A stretch of DNA of 7,399 bases from Treponema sp. (GCA_031263265.1 JAISGE010000057.1:1-7399); one strand, 5' to 3'; counted from the first letter of the stretch, positions 1-6,542 are shown. Notes: a model not told the origin generated them from the letters alone. A program made the numbers and translations.

Positions 1-795
1 GCCGTATTCACCCGGAATACCCCGGCATCCCAGGGTGCCCTTTCAAGGCTCATTTCCGCCCTGATTGGCCGGGATATTTCCGTAACCGCCATAAGCGCCA
101 ATGAGCCACCCATAGATAACCTGCGGGACCGGCAAATCCGCTTCGACATCGCCTGTAGAGCCAAAGACGGCGAACTCGTCAATGTCGAGATGAGCCTGAA
201 TCCCACCCCCTTTGAGCCGGTCCGGCTTGAGTTTCACGCCGGGAAACTCTTCACCGGACAGGACATCCGGGGAATTGATAAGACCTACAACGACCTGAAA
301 TATGCCTATCAAATAGCGATATTGGCAAAGGAACGGTTTTTCACGGATGAGTCCGTTTTTCATACCTTTGAATACTACGATCCTGCCCATAGGGTATCGT
401 TAAACGGGAGGAGCCGGATAACCACGGTGGAGCTATCCAAGTTGGACAAGGTAGTGGAAAAACCCATAGGGGAGATGAACGCCCAAGAGCATTGGGCGAT
501 ATTTTTCCGGTATTCGAAGGACAAGGGGAAACGGGGGAAGATAAACGAGCTGATTGCATGTGAGGAGGGAATAGCGATGGCGAGCGAAGTGTTAATGACT
601 ATCAGCAAAGACGAGGTTGAACGGGCACGGCTGGTGAGCGAAGAAAAGTATCTGCTTGATACCCAGAGCAAGGTTGTGCACGCCAAACGGGAAGAGAAAT
701 TGGAAATAGCCCGAAATTTAAAGGCTATTGGCGTATCAATAGAACAAATAGCCCAGGCCACCAGGCTTACCCAGGAGCAGATCGACGAGCTATAA
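1..795 (+). CDS. Rpn/PD-(D/E)XK nuclease family transposase-like protein, 5'-truncated by window edge
   Basis: The reading frame is open from base 1 to a TAA at 793-795 (264 codons). No convincing start lies inside it: conserved family sequence precedes the first ATG at 190, so the true start is upstream and probably a few tens of residues are missing. Family members are DNA endonucleases once annotated as transposases; E. coli Rpn proteins promote recombination and some act in phage defence. Seen here, numbering from the first window codon: an N-terminal helical part (1-40), then the nuclease core with RQIRFDI (D49) and VNVEMSLN (E63). The usual E-x-Q/K is E-x-S here. The middle carries FHAGKLFTGQDI and FEYYDP; after EEGIAMASE (about 188-196) comes a charged helical linker, then a helix-turn-helix-like end (GVSIEQIAQATRLTQEQI). 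I recall this subtype as multicopy in Treponema. DNA cleavage is inferred from the family. The gene converges on the mnmG operon. Confidence 0.82.
   Translation, partial: AVFTRNTPASQGALSRLISALIGRDISVTAISANEPPIDNLRDRQIRFDIACRAKDGELVNVEMSLNPTPFEPVRLEFHAGKLFTGQDIRGIDKTYNDLKYAYQIAILAKERFFTDESVFHTFEYYDPAHRVSLNGRSRITTVELSKLDKVVEKPIGEMNAQEHWAIFFRYSKDKGKRGKINELIACEEGIAMASEVLMTISKDEVERARLVSEEKYLLDTQSKVVHAKREEKLEIARNLKAIGVSIEQIAQATRLTQEQIDEL
563..568 (+). promoter_or_regulatory. Internal Shine-Dalgarno AGGAGG inside the nuclease gene
   Basis: A full AGGAGG stands 8 nt before an in-frame ATG at 577-579, which is near-ideal spacing. In the nuclease frame these bases encode Glu-Glu-Gly, so the match could arise from coding alone. 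It is stronger than the site at the start of several real genes in this window. Confidence 0.4.
577..795 (+). CDS. Possible intragenic C-terminal small protein of the nuclease (72 aa)
   Basis: ATG at 577, in the nuclease frame and sharing its stop, follows an AGGAGG at optimal distance. The product would be 72 residues: MASEVLMTISKDE at the start, a charged helix (about 8-48), then a short helix-turn-helix-like end (49-72). It would contain none of the nuclease core. In E. coli, Rpn genes are reported to encode such in-frame C-terminal proteins, which bind and restrain the toxic full-length nuclease. Whether that applies to this spirochaete branch is inference. A second, decayed copy just downstream keeps the same ATG context. 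The alternative is that the ribosome site is only a by-product of the Glu-Glu-Gly codons. Confidence 0.33.
   Translation: MASEVLMTISKDEVERARLVSEEKYLLDTQSKVVHAKREEKLEIARNLKAIGVSIEQIAQATRLTQEQIDEL
582..643 (+). repeat. 8-bp direct repeat GAGCGAAG (582-589 and 636-643)
   Basis: The octamer occurs twice, 54 bp apart, in the nuclease C-terminal region. The downstream decayed copy (798-866) joins exactly the sequence before the first repeat to that after the second, so recombination or slippage between the octamers explains its 54-bp in-frame deletion. Confidence 0.6.
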
Positions 796-797
796 AT

Positions 798-902
798 GGA
801 ATAGCGATGGCGAGCGAGGAAAAGTATCTGCTTGATACCCAGAGCAAACTCGTTCACGCCAAATACGTTTATGATGTTGGGCGAGTCCCCGGAATGGCAT
901 GA
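798..902 (+). pseudogene. Decayed C-terminal fragment of a second nuclease copy
   Basis: Starting 3 nt after the nuclease stop, 798-817 repeats 568-587 exactly. The sequence then jumps to a close copy of the region from about 639 onward, through KYLLDTQSK-VHAK, with about five mismatches before similarity ends near 862. The 18 codons between the two GAGCGAAG octamers are missing. An ATG at 807 opens a 31-codon frame (MASEEKYLLDTQSK...) ending in TGA at 900-902, after about 13 codons with no resemblance to the family. No AGGAGG precedes it, only a weak GGA at 798-800. It is best read as the remnant of a neighbouring paralogue or of a tandem duplication. Translation is possible but unsupported. 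Confidence 0.6.
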
Positions 903-910
903 GGGTTTGC

Positions 911-2773
911 TTATGCCGTAGGTTTCGTCTTAGCCAACACCATGAGCAGTGCAATGTCCCCCTGGCGTACTCCAGGGATTCGGGCTGCCTGGCCAAGGGT
1001 GAGCGGATGAACTTGGGAGAGTTTCTCCTTGGATTCTGCAGAAAGACCGGGGATTGCCCGATAGTCTAAGGCCTTATCCAGCTTAATGGCTTCCATTTTG
1101 GCATTTCGCGCGGCTGCCCGCTGTTCTTTTTCAAGATAACCCGCGTATTTTATATCCAAAAGTACCCGATCCAGCCATTCTTGAGGATAGGCCCCCAATT
1201 CCGGGGCATAGGGGAGCAGATCTCCCAAGCGTACAGCCCCATTAGTCAAGGTCCGCTCCAGGGTGTCCCCCCCATGAGACCGGAGACTCAGGGCTGCTCC
1301 AGAACGTGCTTGTTCCCGAAGACCAGGCACTTTCCGGTTCTGTAAAAGCTCCCGAATCACTTCCAAGGCTTGGGTTTTTCGTTGGAACCGTTCCCACCGC
1401 TGGTCCTGTACCAGCCCCAGTTCACGGGCTTTGGGACAAAGCCGGGAATCTGCGGTGTCTTGGCGTAATACCAAACGGTGTTCTGCCCGGCTGGTGAACA
1501 TCCGGTAAGGCTCTTTGGTTCCTAAGGTGGTAAGGTCATCGATCAACACGCCGATATACGCCTCGGCCCGCCCTAACACCAAAGGGCGCTCCCCCCGCAG
1601 TTTTAGAGCACCGTTGATCCCTGCGATGATACCTTGGGCCGCGGCCTCTTCATACCCGGAACTGCCATTGGTCTGACCTGCCACAAATAAACCAGCAAGG
1701 CGCTTGGATTCCAGGGTAGGGAAGAGGTCTAAGGGGTCAAGGTAATCGTATTCCACCGCATAGGCAGGCCGGACTATCTGGGCTTCTTCCAGACCAGGGA
1801 TGCTATGGATGAAATCCCGCTGCACATCTTCCGGGAGGGAACTGGAGGCCCCATTGAGGTACATCTCGTTCGTAGCAAGTCCTTCAGGCTCAATAAAAAT
1901 ATGGTGCCGGTCCCGTTCCGGGAAACGGAGCACCTTGTCTTCAATAGACGGACAGTACCGGGGCCCTACCCCGCGGATTTTACCGCCATAGAGGGGGGAC
2001 CTATGGATATTTTCCTGGATAATGCGGTGGGTTTGGGGGGTGGTATAGGTAATCCAGCATGGAACCGAAGGCCGATCCAGCAAGACCCCTGGCTCCACAT
2101 CAAACGAAAAAGGCACAGACGGTTCACCGTCCTGCTGTTCCAAGCGGGTATAATCAATGCTGTTTGCGGCAATCCGGGCAGGGGTACCGGTCTTGAGCCT
2201 ACCCAAGGGAAAACCCCGGCGCCGTAACCGCAGCCCCAGGCCCAGGGCAGCCCCTTCTCCTAAACGACCTTGAGGAGCGTCGTATTCTCCGATGAATATC
2301 TTCCCTTCCATGAACGTACCGGTAGTCAGGATCACCACCTGCGCACTGATCCTATGACCCCGCTCGGTAAGCACCCCCTGGACGCGCTCTAGGGAAACCA
2401 GCAGATCAAGCACCGTATCCATCAGGATAGAAAGGCCCTTCTGATTTTCTACCGCGGATAGGGCCGCTGCCTGGTAAGCTGCTTTATCTGCCTGGGCGCG
2501 GGGAGCTTGTACTGCAGGGCCTCGTGAACGGTTGAGAACCCGGTACTGGATGCTGGATTTATCAATGAGCTTCCCCATTTCCCCTCCCAGGGCATCCACT
2601 TCCCGAACCAGATTGCCCTTGGAAAGCCCTCCCACCGCAGGATTGCATGAAAGGGCACCGATCCGGTCGGGGTTTTGGGTAATGAGGAGACCGGTGAATC
2701 CAAGCCGGGTAAAGGCCAGGGCGGCTTCAATGCCTGCATGGCCTCCCCCTACAATAATGCCGTCATAATCCAT
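911..2773 (-). CDS. mnmG: tRNA uridine-5-carboxymethylaminomethyl modification enzyme MnmG (GidA)
   Basis: This FAD protein works with the GTPase MnmE to place an (carboxymethyl)aminomethyl group on C5 of the wobble uridine of several tRNAs, in the cytoplasm. The 620-residue length is typical. Numbered from the chosen ATG: the FAD-binding GGGHAG is at 9-14; SCNPAVGG holds Cys43 and RYCPSIEDK holds Cys274, matching the two conserved cysteines of the family; RLKTGTP lies near 192-198; GQTNGSSGYEEA is at 366-377; EPYRMFTSRAEHR is near 421-433; the C-terminal helical domain that contacts MnmE includes IKYAGYLEK and IPGL. I chose ATG 2773 because it gives the family-typical MDYDGIIVGGG and has AGGG 5 nt upstream. 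A TTG at 2788 would add five residues. The gene overlaps the end of ftsH by 11 nt, so coupled translation is likely. It is last in the operon, and no terminator is visible after it. Confidence 0.97.
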   Translation of the reverse strand: MDYDGIIVGGGHAGIEAALAFTRLGFTGLLITQNPDRIGALSCNPAVGGLSKGNLVREVDALGGEMGKLIDKSSIQYRVLNRSRGPAVQAPRAQADKAAYQAAALSAVENQKGLSILMDTVLDLLVSLERVQGVLTERGHRISAQVVILTTGTFMEGKIFIGEYDAPQGRLGEGAALGLGLRLRRRGFPLGRLKTGTPARIAANSIDYTRLEQQDGEPSVPFSFDVEPGVLLDRPSVPCWITYTTPQTHRIIQENIHRSPLYGGKIRGVGPRYCPSIEDKVLRFPERDRHHIFIEPEGLATNEMYLNGASSSLPEDVQRDFIHSIPGLEEAQIVRPAYAVEYDYLDPLDLFPTLESKRLAGLFVAGQTNGSSGYEEAAAQGIIAGINGALKLRGERPLVLGRAEAYIGVLIDDLTTLGTKEPYRMFTSRAEHRLVLRQDTADSRLCPKARELGLVQDQRWERFQRKTQALEVIRELLQNRKVPGLREQARSGAALSLRSHGGDTLERTLTNGAVRLGDLLPYAPELGAYPQEWLDRVLLDIKYAGYLEKEQRAAARNAKMEAIKLDKALDYRAIPGLSAESKEKLSQVHPLTLGQAARIPGVRQGDIALLMVLAKTKPTA

Positions 2774-4700
2774 GATCACCCTGAGCAATAATATCCTTGA
2801 ATTCTTTTTCGTCTAGGGATTCTTTTTCTAGAAGTAAGTCAGCTACGGTGTTGAGTAGAACCTGATGTTCTGCAAGCAGAGCTTTGACCCACGTGTATTG
2901 TTTTTCCACGATATGGGCAATTTCCTCATCAATGTACTGCTGAGTCGCTTCAGAATATTCCCGGTGCAGCAGCGGTTCCGGGGCTTGAGACCCGCCTAAC
3001 ATACCGGCCCCCCGCTGGGTAAGGGCCACGTTCTTGAAACGGCTGCTCATGCCATAGTCGGTTATCATCCGCCGGGCAATATCCGTGGCTTTGGTGAGAT
3101 CATTGGCGGCCCCCGTGGAGATCTTGCCGAAAATCAGTTCCTCTGCTGCCCGGCCTCCCAGAAGCACGTCGATCTTACCCAAGAGTTCTCCTTCGGTCAT
3201 AAGGTAACGATCCTCCACGGGCATCTGGAGGGTATAGCCCAAGGCGCCAAAGCCCCGGGGTACGATGGAGATTTTTTGCACCGGATCTGAACCCGGGGTA
3301 AAGGCCGCAATCAGGGCATGGCCGGTCTCATGGAAAGCCACGATCCGCCGTTCATCCTCGGATATGATGCGGTTCTTTTTCTGGAGTCCTGCCACGGTTT
3401 TTTCGATAGCCTCTTCAAAGTCCTTCTGAATAACCAGGCTTCTGTTCCCCCGAACCGCAAGCAGGGCTGCTTCGTTCACGATGTTCGCGAGATCCGCCCC
3501 TACAAACCCAGAAGTGAGCCGGGCAATAGCATCCAGCTCCACCTGGGGACTGAGTTTTACCGCCTTGGAATGGATGCGGAGGATCGCTTCCCTGCCTTTG
3601 AGGTCAGGCCGATCCACCAGTACCTGCCGGTCAAAACGTCCGGGCCGGAGCAACGCCGGATCTAATACATCGGGCCGGTTGGTGGCCGCAAGGATAATAA
3701 GCCCGCTTGTACCATCAAAGCCGTCCATCTCCACGAGCAGTTGATTGAGGGTCTGTTCCCGCTCGTCGTTGCCCCCGGCGATGTTGTTGAGCCGGCTCTT
3801 ACCGATCGCATCAAGCTCGTCAATGAAGATGATACAAGGAGCCTTATCCCGGGCCTGTTTGAAGAGGTCCCGAACCCGGGCCGCGCCCACTCCGACGAAC
3901 ATTTCCACAAAGTCCGCTCCGCTCATACGGAAAAAGGCCACTGCTGCTTCACCGGCTACAGCCCGAGCCAAGAGGGTTTTCCCGGTTCCAGGAGGTCCCA
4001 CCAGCAGTACCCCTTTGGGGATCTTGCCCCCAATATCCGTGTACTTCTTGGGGTTTTTGAGGAAATCCACCACCTCCACGAGTTCCTCTTTAGCCTCGTC
4101 AACTCCGGCAACATCGGAGAAGCGGGTAACAATATCCCCTTCCGCGACGATCACCGCCCGGTTTTGCCCCACAGACAGGACATTGCCCCCCATGTTCCCC
4201 AGACGCTTCATAAGGAAACGCCAGATAAAAAAGAAAAAGGCAATCGGCAGCACCCAGCTAAAAATGATGTTTAGGATCGCGCTCCCCTCCCGGGAAACCG
4301 CATAATAAGCCACCTGTTTTTCGTCCATGAGTTTGATAAGTTCCGGGTCGTTGATGGGTACAGTCCGATACACCGGTTCTGATGCCGCGGCATAGGGGTT
4401 TCTGATACGAGGCCCTGGAGGAAGTTCCCGTTTCAGCGTGGTGTAACCGGTAAAATAGGAATCCGTGAGTTCTACCCGTTTAATCTCCCCAGAGGTGATC
4501 TTGGCCTTAAATTCAGAAAAATCAACCGTGGGATTCACCCGGTTCATAAAGACATAGTTAAAGAGGCTCATCCCTACCACCAGGATCAAGATATAGATAA
4601 TAGAGAATTTCCAGCCCCCAAACGGTTTAGGATTGGGGAGCGGAGGACCGCCAAAAGGGAATTTAAACCCCTTATGCTTGTTGTTTTTTCGCTCACCCAT
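2763..4700 (-). CDS. ftsH: ATP-dependent zinc metalloprotease FtsH
   Basis: FtsH is a membrane-anchored hexameric AAA+ protease that extracts and degrades misfolded membrane proteins and selected soluble regulators. Numbered from the chosen ATG (645 residues, usual length): a Pro/Gly-rich cytoplasmic head, TM1 about 32-52, a periplasmic segment of about 90 residues, TM2 about 142-164, Walker A GPPGTGKT 235-242, pore motif MFVGVG around Phe268, Walker B CIIFIDELDA 289-298, second region of homology ATNRPD...RPGRFDRQ about 339-359, zinc site HETGH 457-461, and Asp534 in GAANDLT as the likely third zinc ligand. The zinc motif has Thr where most members have Ala (HEAGH), which should not affect metal binding. 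ATG 4700 has a full AAGGAG 7 nt upstream; a GTG at 4718 is open but poorly placed. The gene begins 14 nt after the mscS-like gene. Confidence 0.97.
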   Translation of the reverse strand: MGERKNNKHKGFKFPFGGPPLPNPKPFGGWKFSIIYILILVVGMSLFNYVFMNRVNPTVDFSEFKAKITSGEIKRVELTDSYFTGYTTLKRELPPGPRIRNPYAAASEPVYRTVPINDPELIKLMDEKQVAYYAVSREGSAILNIIFSWVLPIAFFFFIWRFLMKRLGNMGGNVLSVGQNRAVIVAEGDIVTRFSDVAGVDEAKEELVEVVDFLKNPKKYTDIGGKIPKGVLLVGPPGTGKTLLARAVAGEAAVAFFRMSGADFVEMFVGVGAARVRDLFKQARDKAPCIIFIDELDAIGKSRLNNIAGGNDEREQTLNQLLVEMDGFDGTSGLIILAATNRPDVLDPALLRPGRFDRQVLVDRPDLKGREAILRIHSKAVKLSPQVELDAIARLTSGFVGADLANIVNEAALLAVRGNRSLVIQKDFEEAIEKTVAGLQKKNRIISEDERRIVAFHETGHALIAAFTPGSDPVQKISIVPRGFGALGYTLQMPVEDRYLMTEGELLGKIDVLLGGRAAEELIFGKISTGAANDLTKATDIARRMITDYGMSSRFKNVALTQRGAGMLGGSQAPEPLLHREYSEATQQYIDEEIAHIVEKQYTWVKALLAEHQVLLNTVADLLLEKESLDEKEFKDIIAQGDHGL

Positions 4701-4707
4701 CAAACCG

Positions 4708-4713
4708 CTCCTT
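4708..4713 (-). promoter_or_regulatory. Shine-Dalgarno AAGGAG that fixes the ftsH start
   Basis: On the minus strand AAGGAG lies 7 nt before ATG 4700 and just after the TGA of the upstream channel gene. It lies downstream of the alternative GTG at 4718, so it can only serve the ATG. Confidence 0.8.
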
Positions 4714-4714
4714 A

Positions 4715-5545
4715 TCACGTAGCATCTTGCTTAATACTAATATCAATCTTTTGGTAAGGTATTTCAATATGTTCTTGTTCAAACCGCTGTTTAATGCCGA
4801 TCAACATCGAATTTCTGACGTTCCAGTAGTTGCTCTTATGAAACCATACTCCAAAAAGCAGGACCACCCCGGTCCGGTCGAATTTATCCACCCCAAAAAG
4901 CGGGGCAGGATTATCCATGCAGTAGGTGTTCTTAGCCGCCACATCCAGGAGGACTTCCCGGACCTGTTCTAGGTTTTCCGTATAGGGTACGGTAAGGCTG
5001 AGATCCATCCGCCGTATGGGAAACCGGGTAACGGTGATCAGGTTGCATTTGATGATGGTTTCATTGGGAATGCGGACAAAGAGATTATCATAAGTCCGGA
5101 TCTTCACCGAAAGCAGATCCATAGACATGACGATTCCGGTGATCGTATCCACCGTAATGGCATCCCCCACCTGGAAGGGTCGTTCCGAAAGGATAAACAG
5201 TCCTGAAATGAAACTGGACATAGAGGTCTGGGCTGCAAAGCCCACGACAATACCCGCGACTCCTGCGGCCCCCAGGATGGTGGAGGTATCAATGCCCAGC
5301 GCCTTAAAGACGCAGAGGACCGCCATGACCAAGCCTGTGTAGCGGATGCCTTTCTTGATCATGAAGGTACGCTGATCGCTTATCCTGCCTTTGAGAAACT
5401 TCCCGAGAATAAACTGGATCAAGTTAAACACGGTGATGATAACCACAACCATGACCAGGGTTTTCATGATCTGGACCATGAGTTCCATGGGCTTGGTTTC
5501 TTGAGAAAATTGGGTTACCGCTTCTGAAAAAATGGTAGTATCCAC
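4715..5545 (-). CDS. Small-conductance mechanosensitive channel, MscS family
   Basis: MscS channels are homoheptamers of the inner membrane that open under membrane tension and release solutes during osmotic downshock. The 276 residues match the size of E. coli MscS (286). Visible parts: a short N-terminal region, TM1 about 22-49, TM2 about 66-84, the pore-lining TM3 about 88-118 with the Gly/Ala pattern ILGAAGVAGIVVGFAAQ, then the strongly conserved FILSERPFQVGDAI at the start of the beta domain (117-130). RIPNETII (158-165) and an alpha/beta C-terminal domain follow. The start is GTG 5545, with AGGAG 5 nt upstream overlapping the stop codon of the preceding gene. That overlap suggests translational coupling with the DUF432-like protein. 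The family is clear; whether it is the main osmotic valve or a specialised paralogue cannot be told. Confidence 0.93.
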   Translation of the reverse strand: MDTTIFSEAVTQFSQETKPMELMVQIMKTLVMVVVIITVFNLIQFILGKFLKGRISDQRTFMIKKGIRYTGLVMAVLCVFKALGIDTSTILGAAGVAGIVVGFAAQTSMSSFISGLFILSERPFQVGDAITVDTITGIVMSMDLLSVKIRTYDNLFVRIPNETIIKCNLITVTRFPIRRMDLSLTVPYTENLEQVREVLLDVAAKNTYCMDNPAPLFGVDKFDRTGVVLLFGVWFHKSNYWNVRNSMLIGIKQRFEQEHIEIPYQKIDISIKQDAT

Positions 5546-5550
5546 AATAG

Positions 5551-5555
5551 CTCCT
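5551..5555 (-). promoter_or_regulatory. Shine-Dalgarno AGGAG overlapping the upstream stop codon
   Basis: Minus-strand TAGGAG: the TAG stop of the DUF432-like gene shares its last two bases with the ribosome site of the channel gene, 5 nt before its GTG. This supports the GTG start and coupled translation. Confidence 0.75.
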
Positions 5556-6345
5556 ATAGACTGGTTATATTTTTTATGAAGTCCGCACTTTGGCGGATAA
5601 ATATATCACTCATGCCGCTCCGTACGGCAGCACGGATCTTCCGGTATGATTCCGGCGTTTCAGGGAGCACCGTCATTTCGATATTCCCTGCGATGAGGGA
5701 ATCCATAGCCACGGTATCGGACCATGCGCAGCCCTCATGTTCATAAATACTCAGCGGTTCAGTATAAATAGCCAGCCTATCTAATTCAAGCGGCGTTTTG
5801 GAACGGTTCCGGATTACCAGGGGACAGCGGATCAAGGAAAGCGGGGCAGCGCAGACCGCCGCCTGATCCCGGGTGATGCAACTGGACGGAAGGGAAAGGC
5901 AGAGCAAACCTGATGCAGTATCATCCCCAAACCAGGCTTCTGAGCAGGTAAATGGGGTGAAGGCAGCTATCCGCTGATTATCCTCAGTCTCAAAGGCCAT
6001 AAGGGGCGGAAACAACGCGGTAAAGCGAACTTCTGCGGTAGGAACCAGACAAAGCTTCTCAGGCAGAGGTACCAGGTAGGGTTTTTCACGCATATAGGGA
6101 TACAGGGTAAGCCCGGTTCCTGGTCCTACCGTAATAGAACGGGGGAGGCCTTCCGGGGGAACCTCCTCCTTTGGGCCATACCACTCGTCAGTCAAGTCCT
6201 TGAGGGGGAGTACGGTATAGGCAGCCTGCCAGATCTCCCCTTCTTTTTTGAGATATGCCAAGGCCCCGTTCAGGTTCCAGCAGTACCACAGCCCGTCCTG
6301 CGGTTCAAAAGACTTGATTAAAAAATTAGCTAACAAATTATCCAT
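5554..6345 (-). CDS. DUF432-like protein of unknown function, partner gene of the MscS channel
   Basis: The protein has 263 residues from ATG 6345, chosen because AGGAG lies 8 nt upstream; an in-frame ATG at 6390 has no good ribosome site. There is no signal peptide and no clear membrane segment, so it is probably cytoplasmic. From memory it resembles DUF432: a beta-rich middle with repeated prolines (82-114), then FTCSEAWFGDDTASGLLC (132-149) and RCPLVIRNRSKTPLELDRL...EPLSIYEHEG (173-205), which I match to the family pattern of a WFGDP/GxLCY block followed by a CPxxIRN...ER...LSIY block. The C-terminus (228-263) is a charged amphipathic helix. I recall DUF432 genes lying beside MscS genes in other bacteria, and here the stop codon overlaps the channel's ribosome site. 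A role in gating or assembling the channel is inference; no enzyme motif is visible. The eight cysteines are unusual for the window. Confidence 0.66.
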   Translation of the reverse strand: MDNLLANFLIKSFEPQDGLWYCWNLNGALAYLKKEGEIWQAAYTVLPLKDLTDEWYGPKEEVPPEGLPRSITVGPGTGLTLYPYMREKPYLVPLPEKLCLVPTAEVRFTALFPPLMAFETEDNQRIAAFTPFTCSEAWFGDDTASGLLCLSLPSSCITRDQAAVCAAPLSLIRCPLVIRNRSKTPLELDRLAIYTEPLSIYEHEGCAWSDTVAMDSLIAGNIEMTVLPETPESYRKIRAAVRSGMSDIFIRQSADFIKNITSL

Positions 6346-6350
6346 GACAA

Positions 6351-6384
6351 ATGCTCCTATAAAATTAGTATACTCAAGGAGCAT
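6351..6384. repeat. 8-bp perfect inverted repeat at the operon start (ATGCTCCT / AGGAGCAT)
   Basis: Arms at 6351-6358 and 6377-6384 are exact reverse complements separated by 18 bp. On the minus strand the promoter-proximal arm is followed by the TATACT box, and the distal arm contains the AGGAG ribosome site of the DUF432-like gene. It could be a protein operator spanning the -10 region. If transcription starts further upstream, it could instead be an RNA hairpin that hides the ribosome site. Confidence 0.5.
6367..6372 (-). promoter_or_regulatory. Candidate -10 box (TATACT) for the four-gene operon
   Basis: TATACT on the minus strand sits inside the AGTATACT palindrome (6367-6374), in an AT-rich stretch about 22 nt before the first gene of the operon. 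No good -35 is found 16-18 bp upstream (the region reads TCCCAT), so the promoter would be weak or activator-dependent. Transcription would begin near 6360 and give a very short leader. Confidence 0.3.
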
Positions 6385-6463
6385 ACACAATGGGAATGTA
6401 CAACAGGGATAGAAGTGGATACCCCAAATGCGCCCTCATTTCCATCACGCCTTCAAATTCAAC

Positions 6464-6493
6464 TTGACATTTCTATAGAATCGCATTTAACAT
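6464..6493 (+). promoter_or_regulatory. Sigma-70-type promoter for the symporter gene
   Basis: A consensus -35 TTGACA (6464-6469) is followed after 18 bp by TAACAT (6488-6493), four of six matches to TATAAT. Transcription would start near 6500, giving a leader of about 85 nt with two hairpins. Confidence 0.55.
6471..6480. promoter_or_regulatory. 10-bp palindrome in the promoter spacer, possible operator
   Basis: TTCTATAGAA is its own reverse complement and lies wholly between the -35 and -10 boxes of the symporter promoter, a usual position for a repressor site. TTCAAA/TTTGAA half-sites also cluster nearby (6452, 6458, 6496, 6507, 6522). Confidence 0.3.
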
Positions 6494-6505
6494 TATTTGA
6501 ACCAT

Positions 6506-6527
6506 TTTCAAAACCTCAGTTTTGAAA
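6506..6527 (+). promoter_or_regulatory. Leader hairpin 1 of the symporter mRNA
   Basis: The arms TTTCAAAAC and GTTTTGAAA form a perfect 9-bp stem with the 4-nt loop CTCA, immediately after the predicted transcription start. No T-run follows it, so it is not a simple terminator. It could equally be a DNA-level operator. Confidence 0.45.
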
Positions 6528-6542
6528 CAGCCTCTTGTTAAT

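Noticed and set aside
375..857. 160-codon open frame on the minus strand opposite the nuclease gene
   Set aside because: It is antisense to a clearly conserved protein frame, is rich in Ser and hydrophobic residues without family motifs, and has no ribosome site I can see. It is a shadow of the plus-strand gene.
1..910. An insertion sequence with terminal inverted repeats around the 'transposase' gene
   Set aside because: No terminal inverted repeats or target duplications are visible in the part shown, and the protein is of a nuclease family misnamed as transposase rather than a DDE transposase. The left side lies outside the window.
3741..4305. Two overlapping plus-strand open frames (177 and 186 codons) opposite ftsH
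   Set aside because: Both lie wholly within the FtsH ATPase-coding region, which is conserved codon by codon on the other strand. The translations look random.
4701..4718. GTG at 4718 as the ftsH start
   Set aside because: It lies upstream of the strong AAGGAG that correctly spaces the ATG at 4700, and would add only MIRSGL with no ribosome site of its own.
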